A DNA stretch of 37,330 nucleotides from JBEKCP01 sp050014815 (lineage in GTDB: Bacteria > Planctomycetota > Planctomycetia > Pirellulales > Thermoguttaceae): contig JBEKCP010000021.1 in assembly GCA_050014815.1 (NCBI GenBank), forward strand, positions 1 through 37,330, read 5' to 3'. The notes beneath the pieces were generated by a model that had not been told where the DNA came from, made no database searches, and was given only the letters and a program-made list of their open reading frames with translations. Positions 8,140 to 16,013 of the stretch are shown here, in pieces (positions within the stretch are counted from its first letter, which is position 1; every line of letters begins with the position of its first letter). Made by a program: the position numbers and the translations under genes.

Positions 8140-9411
8140 TCATTGCACCACGGTGAACGCCGGACGGCTCGCAGTGCGTTTGCCGTCGGCCGTCACGCCC
8201 ACGGCGAACAGGGCGTGCAGGCCGTGCGGGAGCTTGACGCCTTCGACCTCCCAGGGGGCCGCCGCGGCCGTGCCCACGATCTTGTCGCCGTCGTGGAATT
8301 CGATCTTCGCATAGCTGCCGGTCGTCTCGGCCGCGAACTTCAAGGGCGCGTCGGCGGCCAGCTCGTTGCCATAGCCCAGACCATATCCCTTGCCCCCGCC
8401 CCTGCGATACTCCATCTGCGGTGCGGTGATCCGCAGATCGGGCTGGGCGGAGTGGTACGAGCGGTACATCCACGCCGCATAGGCGTCGGGCAGCCAGGTC
8501 GGCGAGACCATGCCTTTGGCCTCGGCATAGGGGGCGATCGCCACCCACTGGCCGATCTCGTTGAAGTCGGCCACCCAGCCCTGCTCGCGCACGACGGGCC
8601 GCAGTTTCGTCGGTTGGCCGGCAGGCGGCGTCTCGGCCGGCAGGCGGGCCGCAATGCACCGGTCCAGGAACCCCATGAAGAAGTTCCATTTCGAGTAGAT
8701 GCCGTGCCCGAAACCATACGTGGTGGCCCAGCAGTGGAGGTCGGGGACCGGCGTGAACTTGTCTGCCAATGCCGGCAGCGCCTTTTCCCGCTCCTCGCGG
8801 CGCTGCCGCTCGTTGCTGAACTCCCAGGCCGAGGCCGCCGGCACGTGCGCGATCAGGTCGGGGTGCTTGAGCCATTCGCCGTACCAGGCGTCGGCCCATG
8901 CCAGCACACGGTCGGGGGCGCGCTGGTACAGATCGTTGCACATCACCGCACCGTTCTGGCCGAGCCAGCCGACGATCGGGGCGACGGCCAGTTCGGGGCG
9001 GCCCGTCTCTTTCGCCGCCCCGTCGAGGTAGCGCAGCAGGACCGACATGTCGCCCTTCGGCAGGCCCGTCTTCTTGGGACGCCCGTTGCGCCGGTCGTGG
9101 AAGCCCAGGTCGTACTCGAAGGGGGCGGGGACCGCGACCAGCGCGAAACGCCACAGCCGCACGACTTCCCGCGGATCGCCGCTATGGAAGACGTAGCAGA
9201 CGAAGATGCCGCGGACGGGCTTGTCCCCTTCCGGCAAGTAAAGGTGGATGCGGTCGCCGAGCTTCCCGACGTCTCTCCACGGCGTGGCTGCATCGAGATG
9301 GGCAACCGGCAGCCAGCCGGGCGGGAGTTTCGACTCCGTCTCAGCCGCCCGGACGGCGGAAACAGCGCCCAGGGCAACCAGCAGGACGGTCCAAATGATT
9401 CTTTGCCTCAT
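8140..9411 (-). CDS. Secreted alpha/beta-hydrolase-like protein, nucleophile serine apparently missing
   Basis: The product is 423 aa with a Sec signal peptide (MRQRIIWTVLLVALGAVSAV). AAGGAG lies about 12 bp before the ATG. The middle resembles the hydrolase-like half of the 611-aa protein at 21414-19579: both have a beta strand, a turn, a helix and then APDRV (here IVGWLGQNGAVMCNDLYQRA then PDRV; there GGLSASVLWARNVGYGAPDR then V). Where the other protein has a Ser-containing GLSAS elbow, this one has GWLGQNG, so serine-hydrolase chemistry is doubtful. The C-terminus (FAAETTGSYAKIEFHDGDKI, then PWEVEGVKLPHGLHALFA) looks like an Ig-like binding domain. The exact family is uncertain. It lies between an unknown-family gene (66 bp upstream) and the esterase remnant. 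Confidence 0.7.
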   Translation of the reverse strand: MRQRIIWTVLLVALGAVSAVRAAETESKLPPGWLPVAHLDAATPWRDVGKLGDRIHLYLPEGDKPVRGIFVCYVFHSGDPREVVRLWRFALVAVPAPFEYDLGFHDRRNGRPKKTGLPKGDMSVLLRYLDGAAKETGRPELAVAPIVGWLGQNGAVMCNDLYQRAPDRVLAWADAWYGEWLKHPDLIAHVPAASAWEFSNERQRREEREKALPALADKFTPVPDLHCWATTYGFGHGIYSKWNFFMGFLDRCIAARLPAETPPAGQPTKLRPVVREQGWVADFNEIGQWVAIAPYAEAKGMVSPTWLPDAYAAWMYRSYHSAQPDLRITAPQMEYRRGGGKGYGLGYGNELAADAPLKFAAETTGSYAKIEFHDGDKIVGTAAAAPWEVEGVKLPHGLHALFAVGVTADGKRTASRPAFTVVQ

Positions 9412-9477
9412 GGTCGGCAGGTCTCCTTTTCGTGGTTCAAGAACCGAATGTTTGTAAAATGCCGCGTTGGGCCGGTA

Positions 9478-11181
9478 CTACTTGATCGCTGGCCCGAGCT
9501 CCTCGATCTTGAAGTCATCAAACCAGGCCGTGCCGCCGCCGGCGCAGCAGAAACCGAGGATGATCGCCAGGCCGTCGGGCGGCATCGTCACCCCGTACGA
9601 CACCTTCTTCCAGTCGCCCGCCGTGACCGATTCGGTGCGCCAGCGGTTGATGGCCTGCGGGTCGCGCGTCTGGCCGATCATGTGGAGCGACACGAACGCC
9701 TCGGTGTCGGCGCCTTCGACCTTGATCCAGCACTCCACCCGGTAGCGCGCCTTGGGCTGGAAACGGGCCGGCGGCTTCTCCTTGGTCGTGAAGGAGGTCA
9801 TGACCTTCTCCCAGAGAACGCCCTTGACCTGGAGCGACTTCTTGCCCGAGTGGGCGACCTTGTCGGTCAGTTTCGCCGGCATGCCCGAATTGTCATACAC
9901 GATCCCGTTGGCCGGGGTGTTCCAAGAGAGCGGCTGGTCCTCGAAGTCTTCACCGGTCAGGCGAATCTGGAGGGTCCTCGCCTCGTCGCGAAAGCGATTC
10001 TTGCCGTTCTTGAGGATGTAGTCGCAGATTTCCGGCGGCAGACCGGAAGAGCGGCGCGTGATGCGGGTGCGGTAGAAGCCGTCCTCGTCGGGTTCCTTCG
10101 GCAGCGGACCGTGGGTGTAGAACTCGCCGTAGGCCGGGCAAACGCTCACTTTGTGGTCCTGCGGATTCTCGGTCTTGGTCAGCGCCAGCCCCCAGCCGGC
10201 CGGATTCTTGATGAACCCCACCAGGCCGTCGCCCTTGACAAAGCAGTGGCTTGTGTGGCGGACCATGTCTACACTGACGCCGTTGGCCCGCCAGACGCCG
10301 AAAGGATGCCCGCTGCACTTGTCCTTCTCCGGCGCCGGCGTATAGAACTGCCAGGCATAGGAACTCTTGTTCTGATACTTCGGCAAGGGGATGGTGTTGC
10401 CAAACGGAAAGAACGATCCGTATTCTACTTCAATCGCGGGGTCTATCGGGCGACGGAAGTTGGTCTCGTACTTCACGTCGTCCGCGACGACGTACCCCAG
10501 CACGGGATCGACGCGGATCGTGACCTGGTGTTCCGCCTTGGCCGCGAACTTGCCGACCTTGTGGACGTCCTTTTGCGGCTGGGAGAAGCCCTCCGTGGGA
10601 TCGTCGTCCGGGAAGTGATCGGTCCAGGCAAAGCTCACCACGCCGTTTTCGATCTTCGGCTCGAACGAAGGTCCGTCGGGGTAGGATACCTTGTCGCCGT
10701 CAATGATCGCCTTCTTGGCATCGTCACTGAATCCCTTGAACGGGTTCTTTACCATTGGGCCAAGCGGCAGGCTCACGCCAAACGGCGGCTCCGACTTCCA
10801 GTTGTCGAATTCGAGGAGATCGTTGATATTCTGCGACGGGCTGCTGATGAACCAATAGAAGCCGCCGCGGCCTACTTGGCCGACATAGCGGTCCCCGTCC
10901 ATCAGAAGGTGGGCCTTGCTGATTTCCGTGACCACGACGGGCATGTCGGGGTGGAGTTTGCGCAACTGGCCGCCGCACATCCGTTTGCTCTGCACCCCTG
11001 CGCGCAATTCGACCGTCTTGATCGAGAACTTCGGCTGGTAGTCCTTGAACCGGGCCGACGGCTTGACCTCACCGACGAGCTTGTCGATTTCATCGGCGCA
11101 GGCCGCCGGCAGCAGGAGCGGCAGGGCCGCCGCCACCACCGCCGCCACTTTCAGCTTCGCCCAGAACTGCATTCTCTCCAT
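9478..11181 (-). CDS. Secreted protein of an unrecognised family, paralogue of the protein at 17627-16014; C-terminal CBM-like domain
   Basis: The product is 567 aa. The ATG at 11181 is chosen because AAAGGAG lies seven bases upstream; an ATG eight codons earlier lacks such a site. A Sec signal (MERMQFWAKLKVAAVVAAAL) is followed by EIDKLVGEVKPSARFKDYQP, which closely matches EVDVLLRDVKPPARFADYKP in the paralogue. The two also share a middle section (GLVGFIKNPAGWGLALT here, GLVGYLGGREDWGVAMV there) and a motif with SGLPPEI / TGLPPEI. The last 170 residues (GEDFEDQPL, AHSGKKSLQVKG, YRVECWIKVEG, AWFDDFKIEEL) look like a carbohydrate-binding jelly roll of the CBM4/9 type. I recognise no catalytic motif. 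A secreted glycan-acting or glycan-binding role is inferred from the C-terminal domain and neighbours. Confidence 0.8.
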   Translation of the reverse strand: MERMQFWAKLKVAAVVAAALPLLLPAACADEIDKLVGEVKPSARFKDYQPKFSIKTVELRAGVQSKRMCGGQLRKLHPDMPVVVTEISKAHLLMDGDRYVGQVGRGGFYWFISSPSQNINDLLEFDNWKSEPPFGVSLPLGPMVKNPFKGFSDDAKKAIIDGDKVSYPDGPSFEPKIENGVVSFAWTDHFPDDDPTEGFSQPQKDVHKVGKFAAKAEHQVTIRVDPVLGYVVADDVKYETNFRRPIDPAIEVEYGSFFPFGNTIPLPKYQNKSSYAWQFYTPAPEKDKCSGHPFGVWRANGVSVDMVRHTSHCFVKGDGLVGFIKNPAGWGLALTKTENPQDHKVSVCPAYGEFYTHGPLPKEPDEDGFYRTRITRRSSGLPPEICDYILKNGKNRFRDEARTLQIRLTGEDFEDQPLSWNTPANGIVYDNSGMPAKLTDKVAHSGKKSLQVKGVLWEKVMTSFTTKEKPPARFQPKARYRVECWIKVEGADTEAFVSLHMIGQTRDPQAINRWRTESVTAGDWKKVSYGVTMPPDGLAIILGFCCAGGGTAWFDDFKIEELGPAIK

Positions 11182-11218
11182 CGGGTTCTCCTTTGCACCT
11201 GTCATAATCCAAAGTCCG

Positions 11219-13906
11219 TCATTTATGGCGACCCTGGTCGTGCCATGGAATGTCGTAGAATACGCCGATCCAGCCGATTTCCTTTCCCATGCTGCTCCAG
11301 TCCACGTCCACCATGTTCACCGTGCGGATACGGCCGCCCAGGTTTCGGTAGAACACGCCCGCCGTGGAATCGATTCGCTTCGCCTTGGGAAGCGTCAGGC
11401 CGCAGCGATCGGTCAGGAACCAGGAGACGGCCTCTTCATTCAACGGCTTCTCGGGTAGGAAGAACACCGCCGCCAGTCTGCCGGCCGGGTTGAAGCGGAG
11501 GATGGTTTCCTTCCAGCCGTTCCAGTCTTTGAGCGTGTCGTCCTTGCCGGGAAAGACATCCGTCAACTCCGACCGGACTTTGCCGGCCAAGGACGGCAGG
11601 TTGCAGGCCCGCAGATGTGCCTGCTTCACCGTCTCGATGTCAACCGCCGGTGTGAACACCAACTTCGGCAACGAGGGCAGGTCGGACGTCCGTTGATCCG
11701 CCAGTCTGATCTTGTCAAGATTCACCGCGGTGTCGCCGCGCTCGGTCGCATGCTCCAGCAGCCACTCGACCAGGCGCCGCACGGCGCATTGGTTGTTCTC
11801 CCACCCGTAGAGAGGATTCAGGCGGCTAACCCATACGCCGCTCGGCGCGCGGTCTTCGGAGAACAGGGGTTCGCCGACTGCAAGAACCATGCCTTTGCCG
11901 ACCTGCGCCTTGGCCATGACAATCGCGTTGGGATCTCTCTTGCTGCCGGTGAGGAACGCCTCGGCCGGCTCCTGCACCGTAAAGGTGAGCACTCGTGAAG
12001 CGTCTACCGAGGCGCCGCGGAGCACGGGGTGCCGTCCCAGATTCGTCCTGATTGTATCCGATGAGATCTCGATCCGTCCTTTGCCATAGTACCCGTCATG
12101 ATTGAAAGTGATTCCGAACCGGCGGGACAGTCGATTCAGGCTGTCGAACTCGGGCTGGCGGCGCGTCTTGGACAGCAGGACCAGCACGCCCCCCTTATTC
12201 ACCCACGTCTCGATGCGGTCGATCGCGGCCTCGTCGAACACCTGATACGGACGGTCCTTCCGCCAAGACGCCATTTCTTCGGCATGGACGTTCCAAGTGG
12301 GCAGTGAAACCACATACATGGACATTCGGTCCAACTGGTCCCGCGTTGCCGGCCATTGCAAGCGCACGGTGCTGCCGCCCGTGCTCTCGATGAATCCGCG
12401 CACATAGCCAAAATCGCGCTGGGTGATGGCGTCGGGCATTTCCACGAGCGGGTGCAGATCGGTGGCATGGCCGCTCCCCTCCTCCGGCCACTCATAACTA
12501 TAGTAGGCATCAAAGCCGACAATCTTGCCTTTCCCAACCTGTCGCTCGGGTGGAAGGGGCCGTGAACAGGGCGAGCTGGCGGCCCAACCGGTTGGTGTGA
12601 ACGCGATGGAATGGAGAAACGCCCTCGCTTGTCGCGAGCGTAGTCCCACAATTCGCATCTGGCGCGCCGCGGCAAGCCCAGGCGCCGCAATCTCGCGTCC
12701 GTTCAGGCTCAGCGTCGCACCCCCAGGCTTGACTTGCAGCGAGACATCGGTCTCGCCGTTGACAGAGAGACGCACCGTATGGAACCAATGGGGGCCCCGT
12801 GCGCCGGCCGGGCCTGCGAAATCGGCCAACGCCACGTCCACGTCGTCCGTCCCCGATAGCTTCAGTTGCAGCGTGCCATGCACGGAGTCCGGCAACTCGC
12901 GGACGATGAAGACCGTCGGCAGCACCAGTCGCCCGTCGTTGATCCGCGAGCCCGCGTAATAGAGGAAGGCGGGTTCCCAACGGGGATCGATCGTCCACTC
13001 CGCGTCGGTCATCGTTGAGAAAGTCTGTGCGAACCCCCCGCGCGAATCGATGTCGGCTCCCGGTTCGCCCCTGGCTCCCTCTCCGCGACGGTGCTCCTCG
13101 GCCAAAGCCTTCATGATCGCCGCGATGCGGCCCTTCTTCTCCTTGTCCGTTGCCGTTATGCCCATGAGCCGTGAACGGATTCGCCCTTCAGCATCCATCA
13201 CGAGGCATTCGCACCATGAGAGGTGCGGGAAGTGCGAGTCCATTGTGTCCACGACCAGGGGCGGGAGATCGAAATCCCGCCACATGTCCTCTTTGAACAT
13301 CTTCGCCAGATGAGCCAGGTCGGAATCGTCGCGGTAAACGAAGTCGAACGTGGACGACATCGGTATGCGCGCCAAGACCATATCCAGAGCCGGATCCGGC
13401 CGGATCGTTTCCTTCCACAGCGTCTCGACCTCTTTGACAATCGCCGCCGGGCGGTCGTCTCCCTGCCCTTCGCGATACAGGCGAGGTCTCTTGTCGTAGT
13501 AACGGTGAGGAACGACCTCATCCCACCAGATTGGATTCAGGAAGCGCTCTTCGTCCTCGAGATCGCACGAGTGGACCAGCAGGACCTTGCCGCGGTAGTC
13601 CGAGAGTCGAAAGGTCTTGCCGTCGGTCCGCGGAAGCACGACTTCAGGCAAGACGACGCCCTTGACCTTCTCCGGAAGCGTGGCCTGGTAGACGTTGACG
13701 GAAACGGCGGGCAAGGCCGCGGGCGCTGCCTTCTCTTCCGCACCCTGAACCACGCAAGCGAGGCAGGCACTCGCCGCCAATAGAACGGCAACCGTACCGA
13801 CGGGTTTCTTCGCGAAGGATTCCGGTCGCGCGCGCGTCGGGCACGGGCTGGCCGCTCCCCTGATACCGGCCGGCGATACCGACAGAAGGCGAGGCGACAA
13901 CGCCAT
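11219..13906 (-). CDS. Large exported chimera: thioredoxin-like domain, LamG-like region and ThuA/GATase-like domain
   Basis: The product is 895 aa from the ATG at 13906, preceded by AAAGGACC; an in-frame ATG nine codons earlier (13933), one base after the upstream gene's TAA, is also possible. A hydrophobic export segment lies at about residues 35-56 (VGTVAVLLAASACLACVVQG). Residues about 80-280 resemble AhpC/TSA-thioredoxin folds (DGKTFRLSDYRGKVLLVHSC), but the CxxC site is replaced by HSCDLED with one Cys114. A beta-rich LamG-like stretch follows (VRLSVNGETDVSLQVKPGGA). The C-terminal half has a GATase-1/DUF4350-like pattern (IETWVNKGGVLVLLSKTRR, HPVLRGASVDASRVLTF, GKGMVLAVGEPLFSEDRA). A redox role is doubtful. 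The combination looks like a scaffold or binding protein; function is unknown. Confidence 0.72.
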   Translation of the reverse strand: MALSPRLLSVSPAGIRGAASPCPTRARPESFAKKPVGTVAVLLAASACLACVVQGAEEKAAPAALPAVSVNVYQATLPEKVKGVVLPEVVLPRTDGKTFRLSDYRGKVLLVHSCDLEDEERFLNPIWWDEVVPHRYYDKRPRLYREGQGDDRPAAIVKEVETLWKETIRPDPALDMVLARIPMSSTFDFVYRDDSDLAHLAKMFKEDMWRDFDLPPLVVDTMDSHFPHLSWCECLVMDAEGRIRSRLMGITATDKEKKGRIAAIMKALAEEHRRGEGARGEPGADIDSRGGFAQTFSTMTDAEWTIDPRWEPAFLYYAGSRINDGRLVLPTVFIVRELPDSVHGTLQLKLSGTDDVDVALADFAGPAGARGPHWFHTVRLSVNGETDVSLQVKPGGATLSLNGREIAAPGLAAARQMRIVGLRSRQARAFLHSIAFTPTGWAASSPCSRPLPPERQVGKGKIVGFDAYYSYEWPEEGSGHATDLHPLVEMPDAITQRDFGYVRGFIESTGGSTVRLQWPATRDQLDRMSMYVVSLPTWNVHAEEMASWRKDRPYQVFDEAAIDRIETWVNKGGVLVLLSKTRRQPEFDSLNRLSRRFGITFNHDGYYGKGRIEISSDTIRTNLGRHPVLRGASVDASRVLTFTVQEPAEAFLTGSKRDPNAIVMAKAQVGKGMVLAVGEPLFSEDRAPSGVWVSRLNPLYGWENNQCAVRRLVEWLLEHATERGDTAVNLDKIRLADQRTSDLPSLPKLVFTPAVDIETVKQAHLRACNLPSLAGKVRSELTDVFPGKDDTLKDWNGWKETILRFNPAGRLAAVFFLPEKPLNEEAVSWFLTDRCGLTLPKAKRIDSTAGVFYRNLGGRIRTVNMVDVDWSSMGKEIGWIGVFYDIPWHDQGRHK

Positions 13907-13934
13907 TTCGGGTCCTTTTCTGTTCAGCTTCATG

Positions 13935-15980
13935 TTAACGGTACTGTCGCCACCCGGCCGCAGGTTTCCTCCGATTCGGAACGAGGTAGACGCCGCCGGC
14001 GGCCGCCTGGAACTCCGCCAGCCTGCGGCCGGCGCCTTCTTCTTCCAGCAGGGACTCCAGCGCACGGTGCGCGGCGGCGGCGGCATCCAACTCCCCCGCA
14101 CCGAGTGCGGCATGCCAGAGCACGTATTGCGCGCGTGGATCGGCCGGGTCTTCGCTGACCAGGTCCCGCGCCGCGGCAAGCCGCTCTTTGGACTTCGGCG
14201 CCAGGACGGCCGCGCGCAGGAGTCGTGCCTCCCAATGGCGCGGGCGCTGGCGGATCAGGGCATCGAGTTGATTCAACGCCTCGCTGCCGTTGCCCGCGAG
14301 CAGGGCATGGAGCGCAAGGTAGTAGCGGGCGGGCGGATAGGGCGGCTCAGCCGCAAGGGCCTTCCGGAGCGCATCCTGGGCCGCGGCGGGTTGGCCCAGT
14401 TCGGTCAAAGCCGCGCCGAGCAGATGCCATGCCTCCGCGTCATTGGCGTCCTTCCGGGTCGCCTCTTGCAAGGTCGCGACGGCGGCGCCGAGTTGGCCGG
14501 CGTCGAGCTGGTCCGCGGCAACGGCAGCGGGGGTTGCAGGGAACAATCGGCCGGCCAGCGCCTTGCGAATGACGGCGTACTGCTTCTCATTTGGCGAGTA
14601 TGCGAGGGGAAACGACCGGGCGAGGATCTCCTTTCCGTCGGCGTTGACACTAAGCGCGGTACGCTCCATTCTTCGGGGGATCGACACGCGGACCGGCTGT
14701 TCGGGCCCGCAAGGCCCGCCGTCGCCAGCCGGTTGGCCGTCGAGCCGGACCACGAGCCGTGCGACCGGCGCGTAGGTCACAACCTCGACTTGTGTCGCCG
14801 GCCCGCCCAGTCGAACGCTGACGGCGGCATCCTCGTTGGCGAAGTCCACCTTGCCGATGCCGGTGACCGTGACATAGTGCGCGGTGAACTCCCAACTTTC
14901 GCCGGGCTCGATGAGGTTCTCGACCTCCTCGAACACGGAGTCGGTTCCACCCCACAGCTCCACGTAGTACGGGCCCGGCCTGCCGCCCGCGTCATACTGC
15001 TTGGCGCCGGGCGCGACGAGAGGATCCACCAGGCGAAGGCGGTTGACGCCGGCGTCGGGATACCAGAGTCCCGCGAAGCCGTACTCGTTGGCCCAGGCGA
15101 AAACGCTCGCGCCCTGTTTCGCCCGCGCGGAAAGGGGCATTTCGTCCGGAGCGTAGGCGCGGAAGTCGCGGCCCGAATGACCGCTGACATGAGCTGCCGG
15201 AAAAATCCACTCCGCGGTCGCTTCCGCGGGAAGCGGTTGCCCATTGTGGACGACGCCGTCCTTCGTGTGATGGCGCGGCCAGCACGCCGTGTTCCACAAC
15301 TGGCGGCGCTGTTTGTAGGGGGCGGGATTCACCATGCGGTAGGTTACCGAAAAGAGCGACCGGTTCGGCCGCAAGGTCACGTGCTGGCTCAGGAGTTTGT
15401 TCGTGTAGCGACCGTACATGCGGGCGTTCCAGGGCGCGTCGTACCGGCTGAACTCCATCCACATCGCCACGGTCGCGCCGCCGTCCGCATGGTGGACGAC
15501 CGTGCGGCCTGCCGGCTGGTTCGCCCAGATTCCCAGCTCGCGGTAGGGGAAGCTGGCCTTCAGACCCGTCAGCCAGCCCATGTGGCCGGCGTCGGCCCGG
15601 TCGCTCACGACGAACATGTCGGCGCCGGTCGGTTTGTAGATCGCGCGGCCCACGAATCCGCCGGCTTCGGGGACCACGCACACGCGAAGGTAGCGGTTCT
15701 CCAGCTCGACCGTGTCGAACTTCCTCGGACCTACCTCCTTGAGATCGGAAAGGTAGTTGGCATTGTTCCTGCCCGGCTCCGTGCGGTAGACGGGCGTGCC
15801 GTCGTACCACCGAAACGTCATGGCGCCGGGATGGACGTCAACGCCGTCCGCCTTTGCGGCCGGCTGCCGGCTCACAGCCGGCCCGGGCCGCGCCGGCGCA
15901 TCCGGGGCCGCGGAAGCAGATCCGGCCGAAGCGGCGACGTAGACCAGGAGCAAGAACGCCGCTCTAAGAACGTGAAGCAT
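13935..15980 (-). CDS. Secreted DUF5107 domain protein with C-terminal TPR repeats
   Basis: The product is 681 aa. ATAGGAG precedes the ATG, and a Sec signal (MLHVLRAAFLLLVYVAASAG) ends near SASA. Residues about 60-410 match the DUF5107 type: FDTVELENRYLRVCVVPEAG is the characteristic opening, followed by GGFVGRAIYKPTG and, later, WNTACWPRH. DUF5107 is a galactose-mutarotase-like supersandwich, usually found in polysaccharide-utilisation contexts. From about residue 490 to the end there are TPR units (DANDAEAWHLLGAALTELGQ, PARYYLALHALLAGNGSEAL, HWEARLLRAAVL). The gene lies 33 bp after one unknown-family gene and 28 bp before the thioredoxin-like chimera. Sugar binding or handling is inferred from the fold and neighbours. 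Confidence 0.85.
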   Translation of the reverse strand: MLHVLRAAFLLLVYVAASAGSASAAPDAPARPGPAVSRQPAAKADGVDVHPGAMTFRWYDGTPVYRTEPGRNNANYLSDLKEVGPRKFDTVELENRYLRVCVVPEAGGFVGRAIYKPTGADMFVVSDRADAGHMGWLTGLKASFPYRELGIWANQPAGRTVVHHADGGATVAMWMEFSRYDAPWNARMYGRYTNKLLSQHVTLRPNRSLFSVTYRMVNPAPYKQRRQLWNTACWPRHHTKDGVVHNGQPLPAEATAEWIFPAAHVSGHSGRDFRAYAPDEMPLSARAKQGASVFAWANEYGFAGLWYPDAGVNRLRLVDPLVAPGAKQYDAGGRPGPYYVELWGGTDSVFEEVENLIEPGESWEFTAHYVTVTGIGKVDFANEDAAVSVRLGGPATQVEVVTYAPVARLVVRLDGQPAGDGGPCGPEQPVRVSIPRRMERTALSVNADGKEILARSFPLAYSPNEKQYAVIRKALAGRLFPATPAAVAADQLDAGQLGAAVATLQEATRKDANDAEAWHLLGAALTELGQPAAAQDALRKALAAEPPYPPARYYLALHALLAGNGSEALNQLDALIRQRPRHWEARLLRAAVLAPKSKERLAAARDLVSEDPADPRAQYVLWHAALGAGELDAAAAAHRALESLLEEEGAGRRLAEFQAAAGGVYLVPNRRKPAAGWRQYR

Positions 15981-16013
15981 GCGTTGCTCCTATCAGCGAA
16001 GAAGTGGTTGTGC

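Noticed and set aside
9412..9477. Small stem GGTTC-AA-GAACC as a terminator or operator
   Set aside because: It has a five-base stem with no U-tract and nothing similar elsewhere in the window.
8122..11493. Very long plus-strand open frame of 1123 codons
   Set aside because: It lies opposite two convincing minus-strand genes with their own RBS and signal peptides, and its product shows no fold pattern. It is a codon-bias shadow.
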